From Malassezia japonica (taxonomy: Eukaryota; Basidiomycota; Malasseziomycetes; Malasseziales; Malasseziaceae): 64,000 nt of DNA. Numbering within the stretch: position 1 is the stretch's first letter; every line of letters begins with the position of its first letter. Positions 1-8,698 of the stretch are shown here, in pieces. A model generated the notes under the pieces. It had not been told where the DNA came from. It made no database searches and worked only from the letters and a program-made list of their open reading frames with translations. Location of the stretch: contig NC_083370.1 of NCBI RefSeq assembly GCF_029542785.1, positions 372,001 to 436,000 on the forward strand. The letters run 5' to 3'. A program made the translations under genes and the position numbers.

Positions 1-1004
1 TCATAGATGGCTTGAATCACGTTCGAGGGAGCGCCAATGAGCGTCGTGCCGGTATCGACCGCCACCAAATTGTCCGAGCCGAGGTTGACGTTGTTGCCAT
101 TCACCTGCATGGCGTCCATCTTGATACCCCAGTAGCCCATACCCTGCGAGCCGAAGCGCGAGGCAAGCTTGACCCACGCAATGTCGCCCGAGAACTGCTG
201 GTCATCGAGGTTGCCGAGCGTGAAGACACCGCCGGGATTAATATCTTTGGCCGACTTGGCGTGCTCCGCATTCGTCGCAAGCTGGAACGAAAAGACGGGG
301 TCCTTGACCTTGCCCTGGATCGCCACAACCTCCCAGAAGGGCGAGCTGCCACTGCTTGAAAGGGACTCGAATCCCATGCCCATCAGGCCCGACACGGGGC
401 TCTGGATGGTGCCTTGGGCGAGCTGCTTCGCCTGCCCAAGCGTCAGACCCGCCACCTTGTAGCCCGCCATGGTCACATCGTCCGCACCCAGCGTACCAGC
501 GACGGCGCCCGAGCCGTAGGGCACCTGGAAATTTTGGCCACTGCCTTTGTAGGTCGAGCTCTTGGACGCATCGAACTGCGTCAGACCAGCGCACGACGAG
601 CAAGACGAGTCTGCAATCCAAAAGTCGGACGATCCAGTGTCCAGCACGACGTTAAACGTGGTCGAAGGCGAGCCAACGCCAATCTGTGAAAAGTAAAACG
701 TATCGGGGCCCACGTCACCCAGACCGGCCATCTGACGCGCCTCCTTTTTGGAGTTCTTGCGGTTCTTCTTTTTGTACTTGCGCTGGAGGTGACCACGCTC
801 CCGCGCCATCCAGGCCGCGAGCGTGTCATTGCCCACATTCTTGTTGCGCGGATGCAGCGCGCGCTTGTTGGTGTATATGGGCAGCGAAATATGGGTGGCC
901 TCCGGCGACGGCGCCGCAGTGGACGTCGCCGACGGAAGGGCACTAGCGCACATGGCCAGAGCACCCAGAGCCAGGAGCATGCTATGCATGCTGGCCACAA
1001 CCAT
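1..1004 (-). CDS. Secreted aspartyl protease (SAP family), C-terminal part beyond the window
   Basis: Pepsin-family (A1) endopeptidase, expected to be secreted and to cleave extracellular host or environmental protein. Start at 1004 gives a hydrophobic signal peptide, a propeptide with the motif HPRNKNV, and a basic stretch ending in EARQM before the mature enzyme. The first catalytic aspartate lies in LDTGSSDFW and the second in VAVDTGTTLIG. About 334 residues are visible and the frame runs open off the left edge, so the C-terminus and any GPI signal cannot be judged. No intron is seen. It is the third member of a same-strand array with the genes at 1908 and 3908, sharing the propeptide motif, which points to tandem duplication. 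Confidence 0.92.
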   Translation of the reverse strand, partial: MVVASMHSMLLALGALAMCASALPSATSTAAPSPEATHISLPIYTNKRALHPRNKNVGNDTLAAWMARERGHLQRKYKKKNRKNSKKEARQMAGLGDVGPDTFYFSQIGVGSPSTTFNVVLDTGSSDFWIADSSCSSCAGLTQFDASKSSTYKGSGQNFQVPYGSGAVAGTLGADDVTMAGYKVAGLTLGQAKQLAQGTIQSPVSGLMGMGFESLSSSGSSPFWEVVAIQGKVKDPVFSFQLATNAEHAKSAKDINPGGVFTLGNLDDQQFSGDIAWVKLASRFGSQGMGYWGIKMDAMQVNGNNVNLGSDNLVAVDTGTTLIGAPSNVIQAIY

Positions 1005-1350
1005 TGTGAGTGTGGGGCGAAGAAAGAGCGGAGCCAAGCACGGGTGGGACGCGACAGTGCACTGCCTGGCGAAACGCGCCACAAATTCCCATTTACCCGC
1101 CGCCGCCACGTGGGGTACAGGTGCGAGGTGGTGGCGTAGAAGCGCAGTGCCGAGCCTTGGGAGTGTCTTGGCATACGAATCATTGCGTAACTATGAATCG
1201 ACAGAGTGGCTATGCCAATGTTCGTTAGGGTCTGCAAATAGAGCGTTGTGGCATAGGTCCATGCCCTGCGGCGGACAAACAAGCGCAGTCGCACAAATCT
1301 GCAAAGAGATGCACGCATCCCTGCTACGCCACCCAAGCACCTTGCGACCA
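1005..1350. other. Intergenic region, protease promoter side
   Basis: Between the start of the first protease and the end of TIM10. I see no coding frame with protein-like continuity, no tRNA and no repeat; it should hold the protease promoter and the TIM10 terminator. Confidence 0.6.
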
Positions 1351-1710
1351 TTAACCAAACATGCGGCCGCCGGGGGCACCGGCGCCAGAAGCCTGCTGGC
1401 CGATAGCCTGCATCTGCTCGCCGACCTTGGCGTTGACGGCAAAGAACTTGCTCACGCAACTGATGTCAGAATAGGTAGACATACCGATCAATGCACACGC
1501 TTTCACCCTTAAGCAGATCGGGCTCCGCGTAGCGCGTGCTGATGCACTTCTTATGGCACGACTCCACAAGACGGTTGAACACGTCCGTGATCATATCGAG
1601 CTGGGGTATAAGAATGTCTGTATGTATGAACGTACTTCTGCAGTAGCAGCCTCGAGCTGCGCCGAGTTGGCCGCGGGGGCCGCGCTGCTTCCACCTCCGA
1701 AAAGCGGCAT
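1351..1710 (-). CDS. TIM10: Mitochondrial import chaperone Tim10
   Basis: Small Tim chaperone of the mitochondrial intermembrane space that escorts hydrophobic precursors to the TIM22 and SAM machineries, normally as a Tim9-Tim10 hexamer. Three exons: 1636-1710, 1485-1600 and 1351-1459, with introns of 35 and 25 nt. The spliced product is 99 residues. It carries the family signature of twin CX3C motifs: CHKKC in exon 2 and CIDRC built across the second splice junction. The flanking sequences LDMITDVFNRLVE and KFFAVNAKVGEQMQ match Tim10 closely. Start chosen at MPLFGGG, which places the first CX3C at the usual distance from the N-terminus. Its introns are longer than the 22-nt class prevailing in the rest of the window. 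Confidence 0.93.
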
Positions 1711-1907
1711 GACTGTGTCTGGAAGGTGCCGACGTTCTCCTTCGCGACCGCTGCGGTTGCTGACTAAAATGAGGCGTGCGTGCTCCACTTGCGATACGTG
1801 GAGCAAATGCATGTCGCCCAGCCTGGCGTCGTGTCCATGTCATTGATCGTTGCTACGAAAAGGGATCCATAAAAAAAAAAGATTAAAAGAAAAGTTCATT
1901 ACCAAGA

Positions 1908-3536
1908 TTAGCACAGGACGCATGCCAGTGTCACGGAAAGGAGGACAATATAGAGTGCAAACTGGATCGAATAGGCACGGTGCGCTCCCGAGGTGGCCGT
2001 CGGTGGTCTGTACACGCTGAGGGGCTGGATCGAGGGGCTGTGCACCTCAACTGAGGCCATAGAAAGTACACTGGCAGCAGTAACTCCAGTCTGCTTTGTG
2101 TTGGCGGAATCCGAAGTGATAGATGGGAGGTCAGTCAGGTGCACCTGCGCCGCATTGCCCGAGAAGGAGGGCGCCAGAGGGACCGACGTAGTCGGGAGCA
2201 CCTGGCCATCCTTGCTCGATAGACTCGCGAAGCCGACACGTTCGGGCTTCCAGCTGAATACGGAAAATACCGTCTTGAGGAAGGTATCACCGAGCAGCCA
2301 GCGCGGCGTATAGCCATCGCCGAGGAAGACGTACAGCGCGCTGACGCACATCTTGTCGTCGTCGTCGGCGGGGCCCAAGTTCAGTTGCTCGTTGGTCAAC
2401 GTAAAGTTCCTTCCACCGAACGCAAAGTCCACCTGAAACTGTTGCTCGCAAGGGATGAGGTAGGAGTACTCAAAGTTGTAGTACTGCTTCGACGCAGGAG
2501 TTGAGCCCGGAATCTGGTCGTACACAGCCTCGACAACGTTAGCCGGACCACCAATGTGCGTCGTACCCGTGTCCACAGCAACGACGGTTTCGCCGCCCAG
2601 GTCGATATTGTTGCCATTCACCGACAACGAGTCCATCTCGACCGCCCACCATCCATAGCCCTTAGAGCCGTACTTGGGCGCAATGTGCATCCACGCAATA
2701 TCGCCCGTGTACTGCTGATGGTCAAGGTATCCGAGCGTAAACACACCACCAGGCGTCAGATCCGTGCGGTTGTGCGTGGCGTTGTAGTTGTCCGCGATCT
2801 GCACGGTAAAGACGGGGTCTTTGGTCTGGCCCTGGATCGAAATGACTTGCCAGAAAGGTGTGATGGGGTTCTTGTTCAGCGTTTGAAAGCCTAGACCCAT
2901 CAGCCCGCTGATGGGAGCTGGGAACATGTCGTTCGAATAGAGCTTCAACGCGCGCGCAAACGAAAGGCCCGAGACATCGTAGCCGGCGAACGTCACGTTT
3001 TCCGTTCCAAGAATACCATAGATCGTGGTGTTAGGATAGCGAATTTCATACGAAATATTACTCGACTGGGCGGACGAGCTCTTGGAAGCGTCGTAGCGGG
3101 GCGTCGTAGCCTCACAACCGTCCGCAGGCGTGCAACTCGTGTCCATAATCCAGAAATCCGAGCTACCCGTATCAAGTGCGACATTATACGTCAATTGCGG
3201 TGTACCCATACCGATTTGAGAGTAGTAGAGATCGTCGCGACCTTGGTCACCGATAGGTGCCATCTGGCGTGCCTCAATCTTGCCATTCTTGGACTTTGGC
3301 TTAGAGGAGTACTTTGACGCAAGGTGCTTCTGCTCACGTTGAAACCACTCCAGTAGCTCAATTCCGCGTACGTTCTTGTTCCGTGGGTGAGATGCGTTCC
3401 GGTTTACGAGGATGGGTGCCTGGAATCCCTTGGCATTGTGCGTAGAAACCGCCGGTTGGGTTGGCGTCGGCTCCGCAAACACATGCGTGGCCAGGGAAAA
3501 TGTCCACGCTGCGATTACCGTGGTAGCAAACCGCAT
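1908..3536 (-). CDS. GPI-anchored secreted aspartyl protease
   Basis: Pepsin-family protease, about 542 residues from the methionine at 3536. That start gives a cleaner signal peptide (MRFATTVIAAW..., ending near THVFA) than the in-frame ATG at 3566. The propeptide has HPRNKNV and a RQM cleavage-like site. Catalytic motifs are ALDTGSSDFW and VVAVDTGTTHIGG; the residue after DTGTT is His where the two sister proteases have Leu. A Ser/Thr-rich C-terminal region precedes a terminal hydrophobic stretch (FALYIVLLSVTLACVL), which fits a yapsin-like GPI anchor signal. Single exon. Middle gene of the three-protease array. Confidence 0.92.
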   Translation of the reverse strand: MRFATTVIAAWTFSLATHVFAEPTPTQPAVSTHNAKGFQAPILVNRNASHPRNKNVRGIELLEWFQREQKHLASKYSSKPKSKNGKIEARQMAPIGDQGRDDLYYSQIGMGTPQLTYNVALDTGSSDFWIMDTSCTPADGCEATTPRYDASKSSSAQSSNISYEIRYPNTTIYGILGTENVTFAGYDVSGLSFARALKLYSNDMFPAPISGLMGLGFQTLNKNPITPFWQVISIQGQTKDPVFTVQIADNYNATHNRTDLTPGGVFTLGYLDHQQYTGDIAWMHIAPKYGSKGYGWWAVEMDSLSVNGNNIDLGGETVVAVDTGTTHIGGPANVVEAVYDQIPGSTPASKQYYNFEYSYLIPCEQQFQVDFAFGGRNFTLTNEQLNLGPADDDDKMCVSALYVFLGDGYTPRWLLGDTFLKTVFSVFSWKPERVGFASLSSKDGQVLPTTSVPLAPSFSGNAAQVHLTDLPSITSDSANTKQTGVTAASVLSMASVEVHSPSIQPLSVYRPPTATSGAHRAYSIQFALYIVLLSVTLACVLC

Positions 3537-3627
3537 CCCTAGCCTTGGATATCTAGTACAATGCACATTTTATCAGGGCCCTTCGTACTGAGCAGCTCTA
3601 TCTTGGTTTGGTACGGATTGATGATCC

Positions 3628-3633
3628 CACGTG
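3628..3633. promoter_or_regulatory. CACGTG E-box
   Basis: Palindromic CACGTG about 92 nt upstream of the protease start at 3536; one of two in this intergenic region. Confidence 0.4.
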
Positions 3634-3771
3634 TTAGTTCCAAAGGCGCGTTCCACATTCTAATTTGAGGACTTCGAAATTATCCGCGTCCAGCTGCAGA
3701 TTAAATTCACCTAATATAGAATTCGCAAATAATGCTTTGCGCGCGCAGAATGTGCTCAAGTGCCTTGCAGC

Positions 3772-3777
3772 CACGTG
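3772..3777. promoter_or_regulatory. CACGTG E-box
   Basis: Second CACGTG upstream of the protease at 1908-3536, about 236 nt before its start codon. Confidence 0.3.
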
Positions 3778-3907
3778 TAGTCGGAAGCTAATGTCGGTAG
3801 CTGTATAGGGGTCCGGGGATGCTAGAGTGATATTGCACAATGCAAGCTCGAGCGGAGCTGAGTGCGATTATGGTGAAACAGGGAGAGATTGGACCTTCGT
3901 AGAGTCA

Positions 3908-5593
3908 TTATACCAAAAGGAAGACAAAGGGCATGAGAAAAATGGAAAAGAGGAATGTGCGAGGGGCATGCGGCGCGCGAACCGGGGCGCCATTGAAGCT
4001 GAATCCCGCAAGCCTACTGCTCTCAGAGGCACTGCTCTCAGAACTAGCTGAAACCGCGCTGGACGAGGACGATTGTGTACTTGTGCTGCTCGGGGACGAT
4101 GCCTTCGATGTGCTTGTCGACGTGCTCTGGATATTTCGGGCTGAGCTGGAAGATGCCGCCCCACCGTTCGGGGCGCTTGCCACAGAGGGCGTGGGTAGTC
4201 CATTGACCACTGGCAAACTAGCCTGATTGGCTGGGGCGTTGGAAGCACTTACGATGGGTGCCCCCGCCGCGTCGGGTGAGGTCTTGGCACCACCTTCGGG
4301 CAGCGCTGCGAACCCGATCCGTTCGGGGCTCCAGCTAAAGACGGTGTAGACGGTGCGCAGAAAGGCATCACCCAAGATCCACCCAGGCATCCCTGCACTG
4401 GCATCATTATCAGCGATAAACAGTGCGCTGGCGCACTGATCACCTTTTGTTGAAATGGCGCCAATGTTCAGCGTGGTACTGTCGAGAGTAAATGCCTTGC
4501 CGCCCAGGGTCAGTTCCAGCTTAAAGGACTGCTTGCACGGGAAAACATAATACCCACGTCCGCCCAGGACATTTTCCGGCGCCGGTTTTGCGTTGGGAAT
4601 GTTGGCATAGATGGCCTTGACGAGCTCGGCAGGACCGCCGATCAACGTTGTACCTGTATCGACGGCAGCGACGTTGTTGGAGCCGAGCGAGACGGTGTGG
4701 CCATTGACTTGGATTTTATCCATGGGGATGGCCCAATATCCCGTTCCTTTCGACCCAAACTGAGAAGCCGTATGAACCCAGGTAATATCGCCCGAGTACT
4801 GTGAGTCGTCCAGCTTGCCCAGCGTGAAGATGCCACCGGGATTCGTGTCCGTGGCGGACCTGACATTCCCAACATTGGAAACTAGCTGGAACGAGAATAC
4901 AGGGTCGATGAATTTCCCACTGGCCGCCACCACTTGCCAAAATGTCGCTGCGGATGCGCTGGACAGCTTCGAGAAGGCCATGCCCATCAGGCCAGCAGCC
5001 GGAGCACGAATCGCATTGTTAACGAGTTTCGTTGCACGGCCAAACGTAAGGTCGTTGATCTTGTAATCGGCCATGCTCACGTCGTCTGCTGCTAGTGTCC
5101 CTCCGACCGATCCGATTCCGTACGGCACCGAAAAAGGTTTGTTGCTGCCATGATACGAGGAGCTCTTTGATGCGTCGTACCGATCCATGCCATTGCATCC
5201 TCCGCATCCCACATCGGCGAGCCACACGTCGGCAGAGCCCGTGTCGAGGATCACATTGAACTTCTTTTCCGGGGTACCGATGCCGATCTGCAAGTAATAA
5301 AACCCGTCCGCACCGACATCGGTCAAACCAGCCATCTGGCGCGCTTGAATAGAGCTCTGTGATGAATTCCTCCTTCCATATTTGGACTGGAGGTGGTTGC
5401 GTTCACGATCCATCCAATCTACCAATGCATCGCCCTGTACGTTCTTGTTGCGGGGATGCAAGGCATGTTTATTGGCGAGAATGGGTACGGTAATACTCGC
5501 ATTCACACTCGAAACATTGTGTGCTGTATAGTTCAGTGCGGACACGCCGACGACCCACGCCACCAAACCAAGAAACAGTCTGGCATGCCCCAT
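3908..5593 (-). CDS. GPI-anchored secreted aspartyl protease
   Basis: Pepsin-family protease of 561 residues, single exon. It begins with a signal peptide (MGHARLFLGLVAWVVGVSA), then a propeptide with HPRNKNV and ARQM. The active-site aspartates lie in ILDTGSADVWL (a conservative S-to-A change within DTGSS) and AAVDTGTTLIGG. A long tail of Ser, Thr and Ala (about residues 430-530) is followed by a hydrophobic C-terminal end (FLFSIFLMPFVFLLV), expected to act as a GPI attachment signal and hold the enzyme at the cell wall. It is the promoter-distal member of the array. Confidence 0.93.
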   Translation of the reverse strand: MGHARLFLGLVAWVVGVSALNYTAHNVSSVNASITVPILANKHALHPRNKNVQGDALVDWMDRERNHLQSKYGRRNSSQSSIQARQMAGLTDVGADGFYYLQIGIGTPEKKFNVILDTGSADVWLADVGCGGCNGMDRYDASKSSSYHGSNKPFSVPYGIGSVGGTLAADDVSMADYKINDLTFGRATKLVNNAIRAPAAGLMGMAFSKLSSASAATFWQVVAASGKFIDPVFSFQLVSNVGNVRSATDTNPGGIFTLGKLDDSQYSGDITWVHTASQFGSKGTGYWAIPMDKIQVNGHTVSLGSNNVAAVDTGTTLIGGPAELVKAIYANIPNAKPAPENVLGGRGYYVFPCKQSFKLELTLGGKAFTLDSTTLNIGAISTKGDQCASALFIADNDASAGMPGWILGDAFLRTVYTVFSWSPERIGFAALPEGGAKTSPDAAGAPIVSASNAPANQASLPVVNGLPTPSVASAPNGGAASSSSARNIQSTSTSTSKASSPSSTSTQSSSSSAVSASSESSASESSRLAGFSFNGAPVRAPHAPRTFLFSIFLMPFVFLLV

Positions 5594-6028
5594 CGTACCG
5601 AAACCTAGCCTAAATTACCCCCTTGTGTACCGTGTTTCATTTTGGTCAGATTACGTTGACCACGTGTGCAGACCCCTGCTTCGCTTGCTTGATGCAAGTG
5701 TGTATCTTACGCGCGGCCGGCGCACGCCCGCCGGTGATCCGGTGCAGTGCGTCGCGAACGCAGCGCATTCTCTATAGCCGGACGCCTGTAGCACCCAAGC
5801 CACGCAGTTATTCATATGCAACATTGCAAGTATTGATTATTCTAAGGCATTTTGGTGGACCCGTTGACGGCTAAGAGCGCCAGCTCGACGCGACATAAAA
5901 AGAGCTCGAGGCCATTGTTCGCGTGCCATCAAGAGGCAGTCGTTCCGCCAGGACTAGGAAAACCTAGGCATGGAAAGTGCTTTCAACAGAGTAGGACTCT
6001 GTTTGGGACCACTTCAAAGACGAGTAAC
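5594..6028. other. Intergenic region, protease promoter and RPS10 3' side
   Basis: No gene recognised. One CACGTG (5661-5666) lies upstream of the protease start at 5593. The remainder is mixed-composition sequence without a long protein-like frame or a recognisable RNA. Confidence 0.55.
5661..5666. promoter_or_regulatory. CACGTG E-box
   Basis: CACGTG 68 nt upstream of the aspartyl protease start at 5593. Confidence 0.4.
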
Positions 6029-6460
6029 TTACTCGCGGCGGCCGAAGCGAGGGCGGAAGTCGCCGCTGGGCGCGCCGTCCTTCTTGTCACCGTCGTCGCG
6101 GCGGCGGTACTCGCGGTCACCGCCCTGGCGGCCACCGCGGAAACCGTCGCGCTCACCAACAACAGCGCGCTGGGGGCGAACGGGGCGCTTGTGGGTGGTG
6201 GGCACAATCTCGGCGGGGAGGTGCAGGTACTCGCGGAGGTACTCGAGACCCTCGTCAGTGAGCACGTAGTAGTACCACTGCCAGTTGAACTGGGTGTGGA
6301 CGAAGCCCTTCGAGTTGAGCGACTGCATGGCCTTCACAACCTCGAGGTTGGGCACGTCGAGGTTGGGGTGCTTCACCTCGAAGTTCTTGGGGGCGACAAG
6401 CACACCCTCCTGGAAGAGGGCGGTGTAGATCGTGCGGCGGTTCTCCTTCGAAATGATCAT
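6029..6460 (-). CDS. RPS10: 40S ribosomal protein S10
   Basis: Small-subunit ribosomal protein eS10, 143 residues. The N-terminal winged-helix domain is complete and typical ([12 protein letters not shown], then [19 protein letters not shown] and [11 protein letters not shown]); the C-terminus is the usual Arg/Gly-rich tail. The coding region is uninterrupted. Immediately upstream of the start, the minus strand reads GTGCGT...CTTACCCTAG then ACCATG, so a 5'-UTR intron of about 30 nt (6464-6493) is likely. Divergent from RPS30, sharing a roughly 220-bp promoter with two CACGTG sites. Confidence 0.96.
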   Translation of the reverse strand: MIISKENRRTIYTALFQEGVLVAPKNFEVKHPNLDVPNLEVVKAMQSLNSKGFVHTQFNWQWYYYVLTDEGLEYLREYLHLPAEIVPTTHKRPVRPQRAVVGERDGFRGGRQGGDREYRRRDDGDKKDGAPSGDFRPRFGRRE

Positions 6461-6463
6461 GGT

Positions 6464-6493
6464 CTAGGGTAAGTAAACGTCGCAACTACGCAC
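6464..6493 (-). other. Probable 5'-UTR intron of RPS10
   Basis: Donor GTGCGT, branch-like CTTAC and acceptor CCTAG occur just before the RPS10 start codon. Inferred from splice signals alone; there is no protein continuity to test it. Confidence 0.45.
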
Positions 6494-6547
6494 GTCGTTG
6501 GCGGTACAGGCAAGCAGCGGGGGCGATCTTCGGACAGGAATATAAAA

Positions 6548-6553
6548 CACGTG
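6548..6553. promoter_or_regulatory. CACGTG E-box in divergent RPS10/RPS30 promoter
   Basis: First of two CACGTGAC sequences 30 bp apart between the two ribosomal protein genes. Confidence 0.5.
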
Positions 6554-6577
6554 ACCCATCTAGTTTTGGTAATTACA

Positions 6578-6583
6578 CACGTG
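6578..6583. promoter_or_regulatory. CACGTG E-box in divergent RPS10/RPS30 promoter
   Basis: Second CACGTGAC in the shared promoter, 30 bp from the first. Confidence 0.5.
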
Positions 6584-6639
6584 ACGTGATCCTGACCTTT
6601 TGCGCGGGGCGCCTGGCTCTGTTCTCCTACAAACGAACG

Positions 6640-6674
6640 GTGAGTAGGCCTGGGTGGCGAGTGCTAACGTTTAG
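6640..6674 (+). other. Probable 5'-UTR intron of RPS30
   Basis: GTGAGT donor at 6640, CTAAC branch-like sequence and TTAG acceptor ending four bases before the RPS30 start codon; 35 nt. Typical of ribosomal protein genes but inferred from signals only. Confidence 0.5.
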
Positions 6675-6678
6675 CAAC

Positions 6679-6901
6679 ATGGGTAAAGTCCACGGATCCC
6701 TCGCTCGTGCCGGTAAGGTCAAGTCTCAGTGCCCCAAGGTCGAGAAGCAAGAGAAGCCCAAGATGGCCAAGGGCCGCGCGCACAAGCGCCTCTTGTACAA
6801 CCGTCGGTACGTATCCCGGCCCGAGTCCTAACATTAGCTTCGTCAACGTCCAGGTCGGCCCTGGTGGCAAGCGCCGCATGAACTCCAACGCGGACAAGTA
6901 A
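6679..6901 (+). CDS. RPS30: 40S ribosomal protein S30
   Basis: Small-subunit protein eS30, 63 residues, made without the ubiquitin-like FUBI leader seen in animals. Exons 6679-6806 and 6838-6901 flank a 31-nt intron (GTACGT...CTAACATTAG). Splicing joins LLYNRR to [15 protein letters not shown], restoring the conserved RRFVNV core. The start [15 protein letters not shown] is invariant in the family. Confidence 0.96.
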
Positions 6902-7606
6902 ACTAAAATACCTTGACAGCGCCTGCTGTGTGACAACCGTCCCAACAGGCTGCGCCTCGCGCTTGTATTGGCAGGTGCACATCACGATGTTTCTGTATTG
7001 TGCCTGCTTGGATGGCCGCTCTTGGCTCATCCAGTTCGCCGTGGACCGATGTATACTGTCCTCGTGTGGGCTATAGCTATCTGACGTCGATCGATGCGGC
7101 TCAAAATGGAAATGCATTACTGCAGTGTTTGGGTATATGGTTTCATGTACCTGTGTGGCGTGTAACGAAGAAAAGCAAAGGGGGAGGGAGGGGTATGGCA
7201 TAAGAGGGGAGGTGAGAGGCGAAAAGTGTCGTGAAAGAGGCTGGCGAGGTCACTGTACGGCATCTCGTGGCCATGTCAGTACAGTGTCGATTTTTTAGGG
7301 CGCGGCTTTGAGCATCGTAGTACGAAGGCCAACATCCGGATGCATATTGTTGTGCACAGTGCCGGGTCCTGTTGTTAAAGCCTCGATGCGTCGCGCAGCG
7401 AGCACTGGTCGAGTGCCTTGGACAGTACTTGAGCAAGCATGTCGTCAGACGCCTATCCAGGCATGGCCAGCAATGCAGCCTGTCTTCCAAGAGGCACATC
7501 CAAGCCCAAGGCATAGCAAAAAGCGCAAGGCATTGCAAACACCCCACATAGAACAGCGCCTTGCTCGTATAGTCAAATCATGCTTGCCTCGGGTAGAGCT
7601 TCATCC
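6902..7606. other. Long intergenic region with no recognised gene
   Basis: About 700 bp between RPS30 and RRG7, both of which end or start elsewhere, so it carries 3' regions only. It contains a purine-rich run near 7168-7220 and a short T tract near 7291. Small frames on both strands look like noise (rich in Cys, His and Arg, no domain). I cannot exclude a non-coding RNA. Confidence 0.5.
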
Positions 7607-8230
7607 TCACGCGACTTGGACCCCGTCGCGGTACAGCGCCACGCGATTTTCTAGCCTGCCGCGCGGCCGTGTACGGTGCTCGATCCATGCGACGTCAAAG
7701 CGGCCCTGGAGCGGCCCCTGCGACGCAGCCAATGCCTCGTTCCATACGAATCCGGCGCACTGGAGGTCCGCAAAGTCGGCCTTTTGCGAGGTAAGGTGCA
7801 GCAACAGCAGAGGCAAGCGACTTGACCGTGCCTGCATCATAGCCTGCTTGCTGAATCCCGACAAGGTCGCTAGAACGCCTACCAGAGGAGCTTCGTGCGC
7901 CGACAAAGGCGCGGCGCTCGTGTGCATCTCGCTCGGCTGAAACTTGTCCCATACAGCACGCACGAGCGTCCCTTCGAGCTCGCGCACAATGCTTGGCCCC
8001 GCTGGCTTGGCCTCGGCCTTGCACTGGACAATGACGCGCATGCGATCCGCTGCTTCCAAAGGTGCTGTCTCTGTGTCGCGCCGCGCCTGCATGGCGTGCG
8101 GCGCCCACCACCCACACAGATCCATCCCTCTATCGTTTGCGCCTCCTGTGCGGTACACCTGCATGCGGAGCCAGCGCTCCAGCGTCTGCAGGCACGCCAG
8201 CTCGTACTGCGTCCCCCGCACCGTCGTCAT
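7607..8230 (-). CDS. RRG7: RRG7-like mitochondrial protein (DUF2034), restriction-endonuclease fold
   Basis: Family named for 'required for respiratory growth 7' in budding yeast; located in mitochondria, exact role unknown. 207 residues. The sequence contains a clear Mrr-like nuclease core: GGANDRGMDL (acidic D-x-G-x-D motif, about residues 29-38) followed by VIVQCKAE (Q-x-K motif, about residues 67-74). These are the metal-binding and catalytic positions of the PD-(D/E)xK fold, so nuclease activity is plausible but not shown. Divergent from DAD2 with a CACGTG 8 bp upstream of its start. Confidence 0.8.
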   Translation of the reverse strand: MTTVRGTQYELACLQTLERWLRMQVYRTGGANDRGMDLCGWWAPHAMQARRDTETAPLEAADRMRVIVQCKAEAKPAGPSIVRELEGTLVRAVWDKFQPSEMHTSAAPLSAHEAPLVGVLATLSGFSKQAMMQARSSRLPLLLLHLTSQKADFADLQCAGFVWNEALAASQGPLQGRFDVAWIEHRTRPRGRLENRVALYRDGVQVA

Positions 8231-8237
8231 AAATGTC

Positions 8238-8243
8238 CACGTG
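8238..8243. promoter_or_regulatory. CCACGTGGC E-box, RRG7/DAD2 promoter
   Basis: Extended CCACGTGGC between the divergent starts of RRG7 (8230) and DAD2 (8305). Confidence 0.5.
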
Positions 8244-8304
8244 GCTTACGCGTCGCGTAAGCAACACGATGGCGCCGCTGAGCCAGAGGAGCAGCGTGGC
8301 GCCG

Positions 8305-8693
8305 ATGTCGCGCGCGCGCATGTCGGTCGCGCCCGGCGGCTCGAATGCGCGTCTCGCCGCAAAGCAGGCGGAGCTGCAGGCCCTCCAGCACTTGCGGAGC
8401 GAATCGGCGAACCTTGCCCACGAAATGGCGCAGCTCGGCGACCGCGTGGATACCCTCGTCGCCGGTGGAAGCAGTACGTATTCATGCTCATGTAGCCGTC
8501 TCCTCGGTCATGGCGAGCTGGCAAGGCGTATTCCGTGCGATTCAGATCGCGCAAGGTACGTTTCCCCTCTTACCCAGCGACGATCCACGTCTCGCGCGAC
8601 GCGTCCGAACAAGATACCGAGTCGCCCGATGCGCGGCAAGTGCCGGACGCGCTTGTGCGTATTCCCATCCAGCAGAGTGAACAGACGCAGTAG
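8305..8693 (+). CDS. DAD2: DASH complex subunit Dad2
   Basis: Component of the fungal DASH/Dam1 ring that couples kinetochores to microtubules. Exons 8305-8473, 8496-8555 and 8578-8693, both introns exactly 22 nt. The spliced 114-residue product has the family core: ARLAAKQAELQALQ, a coiled region, then VMASWQGVFRAIQIA, whose continuity requires the first intron to be removed. The second intron leads into a short hydrophilic tail ending SEQTQ. In-frame ATGs also exist at 8233, 8269 and 8320. I chose 8305 because it lies downstream of the CACGTG element and leaves a family-like N-terminus; 8320 is equally possible. Confidence 0.82.
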
Positions 8694-8698
8694 ATGTA

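Larger units (their letters stand above)
3537..3907. other. Intergenic region between two aspartyl protease genes
   Basis: AT-richer than the surrounding coding DNA and without a convincing frame. It contains two CACGTG hexamers (3628-3633 and 3772-3777) upstream of the protease that starts at 3536, and should also hold the terminator of the protease ending at 3908. Confidence 0.55.

Noticed and set aside
6902..7606. Possible structural RNA (5S rRNA, tRNA, snRNA) in the largest intergenic gap
   Set aside because: No box A/B, no 5S-like segment and no Sm site could be recognised by eye; a covariance search would decide.
8233..8304. DAD2 starting at 8233 or 8269
   Set aside because: 8233 overlaps the CACGTG promoter element and 8269 adds residues not seen in the family; 8305 preferred, though not proven.
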